From MED-G16 sp964467915 (GTDB lineage: Bacteria > Bacteroidota > Bacteroidia > Cytophagales > MED-G16), in assembly GCA_964467915.1 (NCBI GenBank), contig CAYXSW010000004.1, positions 23,770-87,769 of the forward strand: a stretch of DNA of 64,000 bases, given 5' to 3'. The translations under genes and the position numbers were made by a program. Each line of letters opens with the position of its first letter. Positions within the stretch are counted from its first letter, which is position 1. The notes under the pieces were generated by a model that worked only from the letters and a program-made list of their open reading frames with translations, did not search any database and was not told where the DNA came from. This document shows, one piece after another, positions 35,047 through 44,330 of the stretch.

Positions 35047-35571
35047 TTAATCAAATGCGTTATCACAGTCATAATTTTCTATATACTCTTCAACAACTTC
35101 TTCATCAAAACCAATAACTATACCTTGATCGTTGAATAGCCCTTGATTAGAATAATAATTTTCAAATGACCCCTCAATCCTATTTACTTCCTTTATTGTA
35201 TTTATATCTGAAATATCAAAAACAATTAAATCAAGGTAACTATCAGCATACAAATAGTCGCCTTTTGTAGCAAGGTCAAAGTTCCCTGGTAAAACTATAA
35301 ATCCAATGTTAATTGGGTTACTAATATTTTTATTATTTATTACATGAATTCCTTTCGAAGTCTCACTTATAAATAAATATCCTCCTTTATAATTTAATTT
35401 ACCCGGGTTATTTATTTCTCTTGGTTCAACAAATTCTACTGAATCTCTTAACACCTCCATAGATGAATAGATAGGTTCTTGTTTAGTATATGTTCTATAA
35501 TAATCACACTTGTCTTGACAAGAAAAAAGAAGGAAAGAAAAGAAAAAAAATATGTAACTTGTTACTTTCAT
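35047..35571 (-). CDS. LVIVD-repeat lipoprotein, N-terminal-half type
   Basis: This 174-residue lipoprotein (lipobox LFSC, Cys18) has the N-terminal layout of Bacteroidota LVIVD proteins: a segment MEVLRDSVEFVEPREINNPG, then repeats GGYLFISETSKGIHVINN, LPGNFDLATKGDYLYADSYLDLIVFDIS. The chain stops at VEEYIENYDCDNAFD, where homologs as I recall them continue into further repeats. The following gene supplies that missing half. It leads a three-gene operon with the second LVIVD gene and a barrel-like protein. Confidence 0.75.
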   Translation of the reverse strand: MKVTSYIFFFFSFLLFSCQDKCDYYRTYTKQEPIYSSMEVLRDSVEFVEPREINNPGKLNYKGGYLFISETSKGIHVINNKNISNPINIGFIVLPGNFDLATKGDYLYADSYLDLIVFDISDINTIKEVNRIEGSFENYYSNQGLFNDQGIVIGFDEEVVEEYIENYDCDNAFD

Positions 35572-35632
35572 TTACGATTTTAACGTACTATGCAAAGCTA
35601 TATTATAATTATTTAATTAAATAATAAAGTAT

Positions 35633-36913
35633 ATGAATAAAGTGGATATGGTTATGCCTAAAATGGGCGAAAGCATAATGGAGGGAACCATTTTAAAGTG
35701 GTTAAAAAAAGAAGGAGATAGTATTAATGAAGACGAATCTGTTCTTGAGGTTGCTACAGACAAAGTAGACACTGAAATACCTTCTATTTGTACTGGGAAG
35801 ATTTTAAAAATCCTAGTTAATGAAGGTGATGTTGTAGAAGTTGGTAAGCCTATTGCAGTAATTGAGACTTCAGATGAAGGTAGTTTTTCTGATACAAATT
35901 CATATGTTAAGGAATTAGAAAAAGATTTTAAAGAAATTAAAATTGATTATGCTTCTTCAGCTCAAAGTTCTACTATAAAAAAAGAATTAAAAAAATCAGA
36001 TAAGTTTTATTCACCATTAGTTTTAAATATTGCCAGCAGAGAAAATATAACTTTAAATACTCTAGAGAATATAAAAGGTACTGGAGAAAACCAAAGAGTA
36101 ACTAAATATGATTTATTAAAATATTTAGAAGATAAAAATCAATCGACCGCACTTGAAAATAATTCTACTCCATTCAAAGAAGATATAATTTTAAAAGATG
36201 GTGAGGAATTAATAGAACCAGACAGGGTAAGAAAAATAATTGCCAGTAGAATGGTAGACTCAAAAAGAATATCTCCTCATGTGACATCTTTTGTTGAAGC
36301 AGATATAACAAATGTTTTTAATGATAGGAATAAAATAAAAGATGATTTTCTTAATAAAAATGGATTCCCGTTGACCTTTAATCCTATTTTTATAAAATGT
36401 GTTACTGATGCTCTCAGAGATTTTCCTATGATGAACATTTCTTACATTAATGATAAGATTATAAAAAAAAATTACATTAATCTTGGAATTGCTGTTGCAC
36501 TTGAGGATGATAATTTAATTGTTCCTGTACTTAAAAATTCCGATAAGTTAAGTTTTATGGATTTAGTAAAAAATTCACACGAACTAATTGATAAAGCTAG
36601 AAATAATAAATTATCTCCTGATGATTTAGACGGTGGAACATTCACTATTTCAAATGTGGGTTCATTTGGGAATGTTATGGGAACACCTATAATATTGCAA
36701 CCTCAGGTTGGGATTCTAGCTATAGGTAGTATTAGAAAGATACCTTCTGTTGTTGAAACTAAAAACAGTGATAAAATTGAAATCAGAAATAAGTTATATT
36801 TATCTCATGCATATGACCATAGAATAATTGATGGAGCAATTGGAGGAAAATTTGCACAAAAAATTGCTAATTATATTGAAAATTTTGACTTAATGTCTAT
36901 TATTACTTTATAA
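35633..36913 (+). CDS. 2-oxo acid dehydrogenase E2 acyltransferase
   Basis: The 426-residue protein has one lipoyl domain (1-80; EVATDKVDTEIPS with lipoylated Lys44), an acidic linker, a peripheral subunit-binding domain (about 130-165, SPLVLNIASRENI), and a catalytic CoA-acyltransferase domain (about 200-426). The active site is SHAYDHRIIDG (His396, Asp400). It transfers acyl groups from lipoate to CoA in a pyruvate, 2-oxoglutarate or branched-chain dehydrogenase; the branched-chain type is favoured by the single lipoyl domain and sequence style, but this is not certain. E1 and E3 genes are absent here. DUF2061 follows 8 bases later. Confidence 0.88.
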   Translation: MNKVDMVMPKMGESIMEGTILKWLKKEGDSINEDESVLEVATDKVDTEIPSICTGKILKILVNEGDVVEVGKPIAVIETSDEGSFSDTNSYVKELEKDFKEIKIDYASSAQSSTIKKELKKSDKFYSPLVLNIASRENITLNTLENIKGTGENQRVTKYDLLKYLEDKNQSTALENNSTPFKEDIILKDGEELIEPDRVRKIIASRMVDSKRISPHVTSFVEADITNVFNDRNKIKDDFLNKNGFPLTFNPIFIKCVTDALRDFPMMNISYINDKIIKKNYINLGIAVALEDDNLIVPVLKNSDKLSFMDLVKNSHELIDKARNNKLSPDDLDGGTFTISNVGSFGNVMGTPIILQPQVGILAIGSIRKIPSVVETKNSDKIEIRNKLYLSHAYDHRIIDGAIGGKFAQKIANYIENFDLMSIITL

Positions 36914-36921
36914 TTAGGAAA

Positions 36922-37335
36922 ATGTCATCAAAAGAAACATTTAAAAGAAGTTTTTTAAAAACTTTAACTTGGAGAGTTGTTGCATCTTTAGATACAGCTG
37001 CTCTTACATGGTTGTTTTCTGGAGATGTATTAATAGGTCTCAAGGTTGGTGGAATGGAGATCGTAACAAAATTATTTATATATTTTTTTCATGAAAGAGC
37101 ATGGAGAATAGGTTGGAATAAACAGTCTGATAGGTTTCATCACTCCAAGAGAAGAAGTCTGTATAAGGCTTTTACATATAGAACAATAGGGACACTTGAT
37201 ACATTTTTCTTAGCATGGTGGTTTACTGGATCTCCTTTAACAGGAGGTTATGTTGCTATTGCTGAAATATTCACTAAAATATTTATATACTATGTCCATG
37301 AAAGAATATGGGACAGACAAAAATTAGGCAATTAA
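36922..37335 (+). CDS. Double DUF2061 membrane protein
   Basis: The 137-residue membrane protein consists of two DUF2061 units in tandem: KTLTWRVVASLDTAALTWLF (about 11-60) and KAFTYRTIGTLDTFFLAWWF (about 81-130). Each has two helices and the ending HERAW or HERIW. The T(W/Y)R pattern, Asp in the first helix and the His-Glu-Arg end are conserved between halves, so it arose by internal duplication. The function is unknown; in Bacteroidota these genes often neighbour sulfur assimilation genes, as I recall. It overlaps folK by 28 bases, and a TauE-type transporter follows. Confidence 0.85.
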   Translation: MSSKETFKRSFLKTLTWRVVASLDTAALTWLFSGDVLIGLKVGGMEIVTKLFIYFFHERAWRIGWNKQSDRFHHSKRRSLYKAFTYRTIGTLDTFFLAWWFTGSPLTGGYVAIAEIFTKIFIYYVHERIWDRQKLGN

Positions 37336-37817
37336 CATCTTTCCTAGGTCTAGGCTCTAATCTTGGAAATAGGAAGAAGAATCTAGATAGTGCTATTAGT
37401 CACTTAAAATCCAAAGCCGGAAGTATTGTGAAGGCATCAGAAGTATATGAATCTGAGCCTTGGGGATTAAAAAATCAAAATTTTTATCTTAACCAAGTTA
37501 TTGAATTAAAAACATCCATGTCTCCAAAAAATTTACTAAAATGTTGTAAGAGCATAGAAAATAAAATGGGAAGATCTAGGTCAATTAAATGGGGAGAAAG
37601 AAATATTGATATTGATATATTATATTTTTCAGAAATAATTTTAAATGAGGATAATTTAACAATACCTCATCCATTAATTCAAGAAAGAAAATTTGTCTTA
37701 GTCCCCTTGAATGAATTAAGTAAAAATTTTATTCATCCAATTTTTAAAAAAACAAATCATGAAATTCTAAAAAATTCTAAGGATAATAGTAAAATTTATT
37801 TATATGGAAATAAATGA
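37308..37817 (+). CDS. folK: HPPK (folK)
   Basis: This 169-residue 6-hydroxymethyl-dihydropterin pyrophosphokinase is an early folate enzyme. It contains FLGLGSNLGNRKKNLDSAI, YESEPWGLKNQNFYLN, IENKMGRSRS, GERNIDIDILYF and LTIPHPLIQERKFVLVPL, which include the metal-binding Asp-x-Asp and the ATP-binding loops. The ATG (37308) lies inside the upstream DUF2061 gene, and the end overlaps the transporter gene by 14 bases, so this is a tightly coupled operon. Confidence 0.97.
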   Translation: MGQTKIRQLTSFLGLGSNLGNRKKNLDSAISHLKSKAGSIVKASEVYESEPWGLKNQNFYLNQVIELKTSMSPKNLLKCCKSIENKMGRSRSIKWGERNIDIDILYFSEIILNEDNLTIPHPLIQERKFVLVPLNELSKNFIHPIFKKTNHEILKNSKDNSKIYLYGNK

Positions 37818-38550
37818 AATTGTAATACTTCTATTTTTAGGATTAGTTTCAGGTATAATAAATACTTTAGCAGGTGGAGGATCATTAATAACTCTCCCGG
37901 TTATGATATTTATGGGCATTCCACCTGTTGAAGCAAATGGGACTAATAGAATTCAATTGATTTTTCAAAATATTTCTGCAGTATATGGTTTTAAAAGCAA
38001 GGGAATATCTTATTTTAAATTTTCAAGTTGGTTATCAATATCATCACTTTTAGGCGCAATTCTTGGAGCAACCATAGCTATAAATTTTCCAGAAGAATTA
38101 TTTAAGAAACTTCTATCTATAATTATGATAATCGTGATGGTATCACTATTTATCAAAGAAAAAAGAAAAAAAACATTTCTTACTAAAAAGAATATTAAAA
38201 ATAAATTATTATCATTTTTTTTATTTTTCTTAGTTGGTATCTACGGGGGCTTTATTCATGCTGGAGTTGGTTTTTTTATGATTTTGATTTTATCAAAGGT
38301 TAATGAATTAAAAATATCTCATAGTAACAGTATAAAAGTTTTTGTTGCTTTAATATTTTCATTATCAGCATTTTTAATTTTTTTATTTGATAATAAAGTT
38401 AATTGGGTTTATGGCATAAATTTAGGGGTTGGAAGTGCAGCTGGAGGATGGCTAGCAAGTAGATGGTCTTACAATGTATCTGACAAAATAATGAAAATTA
38501 TACTATCAATAATTATTTCTATTATGTCAGTTAGTTTATGGTTTTTTTAA
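37804..38550 (+). CDS. TauE/SafE-family transporter
   Basis: The 248-residue protein has about eight transmembrane helices. It has two TauE repeats, each beginning with a Gly-rich helix: LVSGIINTLAGGGSLITLPVM and LVGIYGGFIHAGVGFFMI. The family exports sulfite, sulfoacetate or related anions, or acts in uptake. The substrate cannot be assigned. Its position after DUF2061 may suggest a sulfur role (inference). The GT2 gene starts 2 bases after the stop. Confidence 0.9.
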   Translation: MEINEIVILLFLGLVSGIINTLAGGGSLITLPVMIFMGIPPVEANGTNRIQLIFQNISAVYGFKSKGISYFKFSSWLSISSLLGAILGATIAINFPEELFKKLLSIIMIIVMVSLFIKEKRKKTFLTKKNIKNKLLSFFLFFLVGIYGGFIHAGVGFFMILILSKVNELKISHSNSIKVFVALIFSLSAFLIFLFDNKVNWVYGINLGVGSAAGGWLASRWSYNVSDKIMKIILSIIISIMSVSLWFF

Positions 38551-38552
38551 AG

Positions 38553-39419
38553 ATGAAAATATTAATAATTATACCTGTTTATAACGAAGAAAAAAATTTA
38601 ACTGAAACTTTAGATTCTTTTCTTAACCAAACTTACAAAGTATCACAATTAACTTTTGTAAATGACGGATCTACAGATAGATCATCTAGCATATTAAAAA
38701 AGTTTGCCAAAAAAAATAAATCAATAAATTATGTATCAAATAATAATTCGAAATCATATGCTAAACCAGGTAAAAAAATAATTAAAACATTTAATTATGG
38801 CCTTGAAAGATCAATAAAAGATTTTGATCTTATAGGAAAATTTGATGCTGATATCATTTTACCAGAAAATTATTTTGAGAGAATGGTGGAATCTTTTAGA
38901 AGTGATAAAGATTTAGGGATGTGTTCAGGTGTTCTTGCAGTAAAAAAGAATAATGTTTTAAAAATCGACAACATGTACAATAAGAATCATGTAAGAGGTT
39001 GTATTAAATTATATAGCAGAGAAGCATTTAAAACAATTGGAGGTCTTTATGAATCTATTGGATGGGATACACTAGATGAATTACAATTAGAATATAACAA
39101 ATTTAAAATTCATGTTAATCAAAAAATTATTTGTATTCATCAAAGAGAAACGGGAAATAGATATAAAAAAGAAAAATTTATAAAACAAGGTAGGGTAATG
39201 TATTTACTTGGGTATGATTTTCTTTTATGTGTTATTGGTTCAATTAAATTTTCAATAAAAAACCAATCAATTTTCCCTTTACTTCATTCAATTTATGGAT
39301 ACATGTTTTCTTTAATAAACAAAGAGGAAAAAATTGTCAGTAATAATTTTTCTAAATTTGTTAGAGGGTATAGATATAAAAATATATATCATAAAATTAA
39401 GAAATGGGGAAAATATTAA
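38553..39419 (+). CDS. Glycosyltransferase family 2
   Basis: The start at 38553 gives MKILIIIPVYNEEKNLTETL, the normal beginning of a GT-A domain, and follows the transporter stop by 2 bases; a start 15 bases earlier is less likely. The protein has 288 residues with the nucleotide motif VNDGSTDRS, the metal motif KFDADI, and a WDTLDELQL segment for the catalytic base. The C-terminus is amphipathic with hydrophobic stretches. It likely adds a sugar to an envelope polysaccharide precursor, and is followed by a flippase with a 16-base overlap. Confidence 0.92.
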   Translation: MKILIIIPVYNEEKNLTETLDSFLNQTYKVSQLTFVNDGSTDRSSSILKKFAKKNKSINYVSNNNSKSYAKPGKKIIKTFNYGLERSIKDFDLIGKFDADIILPENYFERMVESFRSDKDLGMCSGVLAVKKNNVLKIDNMYNKNHVRGCIKLYSREAFKTIGGLYESIGWDTLDELQLEYNKFKIHVNQKIICIHQRETGNRYKKEKFIKQGRVMYLLGYDFLLCVIGSIKFSIKNQSIFPLLHSIYGYMFSLINKEEKIVSNNFSKFVRGYRYKNIYHKIKKWGKY

Positions 39420-40882
39420 AACAAAGCTTTTGGACTACTATTGTAATTTATTTTGGTGTTCTTCTTGGCTTTATTAATTCTATAATACTGTTTCCTAAAT
39501 TCTTAACGACAGAACAGATAGGTCTAATAAGGCAAATTATAAGTGCCTCAACAATTTTAATTCCTATTGCAACTTTTGGAGTAAGTTCTACTTATGTTAA
39601 ATTTTATCCTCTTGTTAAAGAATCTACAAAAGAAAAAAAACAATTTTTTAGTCTTAATTTAATAATTACTCTAATCTTTTATTCAATTGTCTTGTTTTCT
39701 CTAATCTTTTTTTTAGATGAAATAGAATTGCTTTTCTCAGAAAAATCTCAATTGTTCTTTGAGTATTTCTATATAGTATATATCATTTTATTTATAATGA
39801 GTATAAGCACATTAATAGAATCGTATTTAAGAGCGAGATACGATACAATTCTAACAAATATAATCAATGGTGTATCTAATAGATTTTTTACAGCTGTAAC
39901 TGTTATTCTTTTATCTTTATCAATTATAGATTTTGATTTTTTAATAAATTTTCAAATCCTAGTATATTCTATTGGTCTTTTTATCCTAATTTATTATGCA
40001 AATAAAAAAGATAAATTATCCATTACTTTTAGTTTTGAGAAGATTAAAAAACATTTTAGTAAAATATTTAATTATAGCTCATATGCTTTTTTAGGATCTT
40101 TCTCGAATATAATAGTCCTTAATAGCGATGTTCTTATGGTTACAAGCTTACTTGGTTTAACACAAACAGGAATTTATACAACAGCATTTTATATTGGAAT
40201 GATTATTGAAATACCAAGAAGAGCAATATCTCAGATTTCAATTCCTTTTATTTCGGAAAATATTAAAAATAATAAAATAAAAAAAATTGAAAATTATTAT
40301 AAAGAGATAAGTTTACATCAAACCTTAATTGGAGTACTTTTTTATCTTCTAGTAATAATTAATCTTGATCATATTTTTAATTTAATTCCTAATTCTGAAA
40401 ATTTTATATCTGGCAAAAATGTAGTTTATGTAATTGGTTTATCTAAGTTGATTATTATGTTTTTTAGTTTTAATTCGGAAATTATTTCTCTTTCAAAACA
40501 TTATAGATTCACAGTAATTACGATAATAATTTTAGCTTTTTTAAATATACTATTAAACCTAATTCTAATTCCAAATCATGGGATGATAGGGGCTGCATAT
40601 GCCTCATTAATTTCTATTTCACTTTTTAATATTTTAAAATTTATTTTCATAAAATTTAAAATGAAAATATCTCCATTTTCAATAGATTCAATTAAAATAA
40701 TATTAGTGGGTATAGTTGTATTTTGTATATCTAATTATTTAATTCCCTCAACAGATAATTCATGGTTAGATATAATAATAAAATCATTATCATCAACCTC
40801 AATTTATTTGGTACTTATATATAAACTAAAAGTTTCTAGAAAATTTAATGATTTATTAAATCAGTTTATTAAGATTCGATAA
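39404..40882 (+). CDS. Polysaccharide flippase (Wzx/MATE-like)
   Basis: The 492-residue protein is almost entirely hydrophobic with 12-14 predicted helices. It has the PST/MVF flippase layout: an N-terminal SFWTTIVIYFGVLLGFINSI, a loop FGVSSTYVKFYPLVKE, central YSSYAFLGSFSNIIVLNSDVL, and a late AAYASLISIS region. Such proteins move lipid-linked oligosaccharides across the inner membrane. The gene overlaps the GT2 gene by 16 bases and ends overlapping the convergent GT by 14 bases. A dedicated polymerase was not seen in the window. Confidence 0.9.
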   Translation: MGKILKQSFWTTIVIYFGVLLGFINSIILFPKFLTTEQIGLIRQIISASTILIPIATFGVSSTYVKFYPLVKESTKEKKQFFSLNLIITLIFYSIVLFSLIFFLDEIELLFSEKSQLFFEYFYIVYIILFIMSISTLIESYLRARYDTILTNIINGVSNRFFTAVTVILLSLSIIDFDFLINFQILVYSIGLFILIYYANKKDKLSITFSFEKIKKHFSKIFNYSSYAFLGSFSNIIVLNSDVLMVTSLLGLTQTGIYTTAFYIGMIIEIPRRAISQISIPFISENIKNNKIKKIENYYKEISLHQTLIGVLFYLLVIINLDHIFNLIPNSENFISGKNVVYVIGLSKLIIMFFSFNSEIISLSKHYRFTVITIIILAFLNILLNLILIPNHGMIGAAYASLISISLFNILKFIFIKFKMKISPFSIDSIKIILVGIVVFCISNYLIPSTDNSWLDIIIKSLSSTSIYLVLIYKLKVSRKFNDLLNQFIKIR

Positions 40883-42110
40883 TATCCTTGTATCTGTCAG
40901 CGATTCTATCATATCTTAAGCTAGAATAATCACATTTAATATTTATTAATTTACCTTCTTTAAAAGAATCAAATGATTTTATTAAAAAATCTTTAATCCC
41001 TCTTTTATCATGATATTTAAGTGATTTATTTCTCTTATATTTTTTTAAAAAATAGTCAACATCCTTATTTTTAAAATCACTCAGTGTAAGTATAGGCCTT
41101 TCAGAAACCAAATAATCAAAAATTTTATATGGAGTAGTATTTTGTGATTCTTTATTGTTTAATAATAGCAAAAGAATAGAAGAAGAAGTTAAACTATTTT
41201 CTAATTTTTTAAAGCTTATAAATGGTTTTAACACTAAACTAGTATTTAAGATTTTCTTTTTTCTTAAATAATTAATTGTAGATAATTGAATATTTCCATA
41301 AATATGAAACTCGAACCTTTCTTTTAACTCATCATTTATTGATAGTAATTCATCCAGAGCATCAATAAAAACTTTAGGATCTCTAAATTTATTTATTAAT
41401 CCAAAGTATGATATCACAAATTTTTTTGATTTAAATGGACTAGAATTGATTTCAGAACCATTATGGACATAATCAATTTTATTATTTTCACATATTTGAG
41501 AAAACTCTTTTTTTAAATTAGAATTTGTTACTACAATTTTATCTGATGATTTTAAAAATGAAGTTTCAATTTTGGAATGAATCCATTTAGAAATATAAGT
41601 TGGATTCATTCCCAAAAGAATATCCCAATTTAAATAAGGATCTCTAAAATCTGATATCCATTTTATATTATGAGTGTTTTTTAATTTTAATGCAATTTTA
41701 TGAATACTGTGTGGAGGTGAAGAGGTTATAATAGTATTAATTTTATTTTCAATTATTAATTTATCTAAAAACTTGATTAACTTATTAAATGATAAAATTC
41801 TCGCATCTGGATAAAAAAAATTGACTCTGAACCAAGATAAAATTTTAATTAATAAATTTTGAGAAGAATCTAAAACTCCCTTATTAAAATTTCTCTTCTT
41901 TGATCCTAATAAAAAATAAAATGAATTTATTATTTTTCTTTGAATAACTACTATATCACCATCATTAAAGGTTTTATTTTCATTACCAAATGTCAAAACA
42001 AATATTTTATAATTTAATCTAGATAACTCTCTAGATAAATTTATCCATCTCATCTTAGCAACAGATTTTTCGGACTTCCAGTAAAAAGTAATTAATAATA
42101 ATTTTTTCAA
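40869..42110 (-). CDS. Glycosyltransferase (GT4-like), TTG start
   Basis: The 413-residue GT-B protein starts with MKKLLLITFYWKSEKSVAKMRW and includes ISDFRDPYLNW, IVVTNSNLKKEF, YVHNGSEI and the C-terminal TTPYKIFDYLVSERPIL. These resemble bacterial GT4 enzymes of surface polysaccharide clusters, although the classical E-x7-E is less clear. The start is TTG at 42110; no suitable ATG is nearby. It faces the flippase gene tail-to-tail and shares a 54-base divergent region with pfkA. Confidence 0.82.
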   Translation of the reverse strand: MKKLLLITFYWKSEKSVAKMRWINLSRELSRLNYKIFVLTFGNENKTFNDGDIVVIQRKIINSFYFLLGSKKRNFNKGVLDSSQNLLIKILSWFRVNFFYPDARILSFNKLIKFLDKLIIENKINTIITSSPPHSIHKIALKLKNTHNIKWISDFRDPYLNWDILLGMNPTYISKWIHSKIETSFLKSSDKIVVTNSNLKKEFSQICENNKIDYVHNGSEINSSPFKSKKFVISYFGLINKFRDPKVFIDALDELLSINDELKERFEFHIYGNIQLSTINYLRKKKILNTSLVLKPFISFKKLENSLTSSSILLLLLNNKESQNTTPYKIFDYLVSERPILTLSDFKNKDVDYFLKKYKRNKSLKYHDKRGIKDFLIKSFDSFKEGKLINIKCDYSSLRYDRIADRYKDIIES

Positions 42111-42164
42111 ATTTCTATTTTAATAGCATTAAATATACATTTAATTAGTTTATTAAGTATTTTT

Positions 42165-43142
42165 ATGACCATGAAAAAAATAGCAGTTTTAACTTCTGGA
42201 GGAGATGCACCAGGAATGAATGCATGTATAAGGTCAATAGTGAGAACATCAAGTCACTTAGGGATAAAGATATTTGGAATACAACATGGATACCAAGGGT
42301 TAATAGAGAATAATATAAATATCTTAACTCCAAAAGATGTAGGAAATACAATCCATGTTGGTGGAACTATTCTTAAAACTGCTAGGTCAGATGAATTTAG
42401 GACAAAAAATGGCAGAGATAAAGCATATAAAAATCTAATTACTAATAAGATTGATGGTCTTATAGTAATAGGTGGAGATGGTTCGTTAACTGGAGCAAAT
42501 ATATTTTTTAAAGAAAATAATTTCCCTTTAATTGGAATTCCTTGTACAATTGACAACGACTTATACGGAACAGATTATTCAATTGGATTTGCGTCAGCGA
42601 GAGAAACTATTGTGGAAGCAGTTGATAAGATAAGAGATACAGCTGCATCTCACGAACGTATATTTGTTGTTGAAGTTATGGGGAGAGAATCAGGTTATCT
42701 TGCTCTTGAATCTGGAATAGCATCAGGTGCAGAAATGATATTAATACCCGAATACGAAACAGATTTAAATTCAATTGTCAAAGAAATTAAAAAAATAAAT
42801 AAAGAAAAAAAATCATTAATAATCATTTATGCTGAGGGTTGTAAATTTGGATCATTAAAAAAATTAACAAAAAACATCAAAGATAAAATTGAAGGTAGCA
42901 ATGTCAGATATTCAGTTTTAGGTCATGTCCAGAGAGGAGGAACTGCAGTTCCTTCAGATAGGATTCTAGGAACAATTTTAGGAAACAAATGTGTTGAATT
43001 TTTATTAAAAGGAGAAGTAAATAAAATGGTAGGTTTGATTGATAATAAGACTAAATTAAACTCAATTGATGAAATTTTAAAAAATAAAAAAGGTATCGAT
43101 AATGAACTTTATGATATTTCAAAAATGATATCAAATTATTAA
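42165..43142 (+). CDS. pfkA: ATP-dependent 6-phosphofructokinase
   Basis: This 325-residue enzyme phosphorylates fructose 6-phosphate. It has the N-terminal motif KKIAVLTSGGDAPGMNACIRS, IGGDGSLTGA for ATP, catalytic PCTIDNDL, and MGRESGYLAL for substrate binding. Gly in the GGDGS loop is consistent with ATP rather than pyrophosphate as donor. Two in-frame ATGs (42165 and 42171) are possible; the second gives the usual MKK start. gap and pyk lie in the same window. Its stop overlaps the convergent miaA gene by 12 bases. Confidence 0.97.
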   Translation: MTMKKIAVLTSGGDAPGMNACIRSIVRTSSHLGIKIFGIQHGYQGLIENNINILTPKDVGNTIHVGGTILKTARSDEFRTKNGRDKAYKNLITNKIDGLIVIGGDGSLTGANIFFKENNFPLIGIPCTIDNDLYGTDYSIGFASARETIVEAVDKIRDTAASHERIFVVEVMGRESGYLALESGIASGAEMILIPEYETDLNSIVKEIKKINKEKKSLIIIYAEGCKFGSLKKLTKNIKDKIEGSNVRYSVLGHVQRGGTAVPSDRILGTILGNKCVEFLLKGEVNKMVGLIDNKTKLNSIDEILKNKKGIDNELYDISKMISNY

Positions 43143-44051
43143 TTTTTTTAATGTACTAATTATCTGATTATCATTTACCTCATCATCAAACCAGTTTACA
43201 TTTTCATATTTATTAAACCATGTCATTTGTCTTTTGGAATATTTTCTTGTATTACTTTTAATCAATTTTATAGCATCATTTAAACTTATTTCTCCATCCA
43301 AATAACTAAATAGCTCTTTATATCCTACTGTATTTAATGCATTTAATTTTTTAAAATCTCTTAACCCTTTTACTTCATCAACCAACCCATTCTCAATCAT
43401 TAAATCTACCCTCTTATTTATTCTATTATAAAGAATTTCTTTTGAAAATTTATAACCAAGAAAATAGATGTCAATATCATTTCTCAAGTCACTAATCCCC
43501 TTGTGGTATGAAGAATATGGTTTTTTTTTATAGAGGGAAACCTCAAGAGCTCTAATTACTCTTTGAGGATTTTTTAAGTCAATATTTTTATGAGATTTTG
43601 GATCAACTTCCTTAAGTTTATTAGAAAGTGAAGAAAGACCATTTATTTTTAGTGATCTATTTAATTCTTCTCTAAATTCTTTTGGAACTTTTGGAACATT
43701 ATCGATTCCTTTAATGATGACATCAATAAATAGACCAGAACCTCCCACCAATACAGCTATATCATTTGATTTAAAATATTTTCTAAGAAACCTATCAACC
43801 TCTTCCTTATATTTACCAACACTATAATCATCCTTTATCGATAAATTATTTATAAAATAGTGATTTATAATAGAAAGTTCATACTTCGAAGGTTTTGCAG
43901 TGCCTATATTCAATTCCTTATAAAATTGTCTTGAGTCAGCAGAAATTATTTCTGATTTAAATTCTGATGCTAACTTTATCGCAAGACCAGTTTTCCCACT
44001 GGCAGTTGGACCTATTATAACAATTAACTTTTTTTTATTTATCTTCAACAA
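43131..44051 (-). CDS. miaA: tRNA dimethylallyltransferase, TTG start
   Basis: This 306-residue enzyme adds the dimethylallyl group to A37 of tRNAs reading UNN codons. Motifs: P-loop IIGPTASGKT (about 12-21), SADSRQFYKELNIGTAKP, VGGSGLFIDVIIKG, NPQRVIRALEV and the C-terminal TRKYSKRQMTWF. No ATG is near; the start is TTG at 44051 or the adjacent TTG at 44048. The start codon lies only 9 bases from that of the divergent small gene. Confidence 0.95.
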   Translation of the reverse strand: MLKINKKKLIVIIGPTASGKTGLAIKLASEFKSEIISADSRQFYKELNIGTAKPSKYELSIINHYFINNLSIKDDYSVGKYKEEVDRFLRKYFKSNDIAVLVGGSGLFIDVIIKGIDNVPKVPKEFREELNRSLKINGLSSLSNKLKEVDPKSHKNIDLKNPQRVIRALEVSLYKKKPYSSYHKGISDLRNDIDIYFLGYKFSKEILYNRINKRVDLMIENGLVDEVKGLRDFKKLNALNTVGYKELFSYLDGEISLNDAIKLIKSNTRKYSKRQMTWFNKYENVNWFDDEVNDNQIISTLKKLII

Positions 44052-44060
44052 TTAAATTTT

Positions 44061-44330
44061 ATGAACTTCAAGTTAACCAAGCAATTTCAAAAAAAAATAG
44101 AATTACTTTTAGAATCTCAAGATTACAAAATTAGATTTGAAAAAGGTAATTTTAAGTCTGGTTATTGTATAATCCGTGATAAAAAAGTAGTTATTATAAA
44201 TAAATATTTTACAACTGAGGGTAAAATTAATGCCCTAATAGAAATTATTGAATCTATTAATATATCTCCCGAAAAATGCTCAAATGAAAACTTAAATACA
44301 CTGAATAAAATTTTAAAAATTGAAAGTTAA
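44061..44330 (+). CDS. Small conserved hypothetical protein
   Basis: This 89-residue basic protein begins MNFKLTKQFQKKIELLLESQ and contains RFEKGNFKSGYCI and a strand-rich KKVVIINKYFTTEGKINAL. It is cytoplasmic with no signal. I recall such genes preceding MBL-fold hydrolases in Flavobacteria, but have no function to give. Its stop overlaps the TTG start of the MBL gene by 11 bases, so the pair is translationally coupled. The 5' end lies 9 bases from the divergent miaA start. Confidence 0.72.
   Translation: MNFKLTKQFQKKIELLLESQDYKIRFEKGNFKSGYCIIRDKKVVIINKYFTTEGKINALIEIIESINISPEKCSNENLNTLNKILKIES

Noticed and set aside
35608..35625. Perfect 18-base A/T palindrome just before the E2 gene
   Set aside because: In DNA this AT-rich, A/T-only palindromes of this size are expected by chance several times in 64 kb; no regulator is known nearby.
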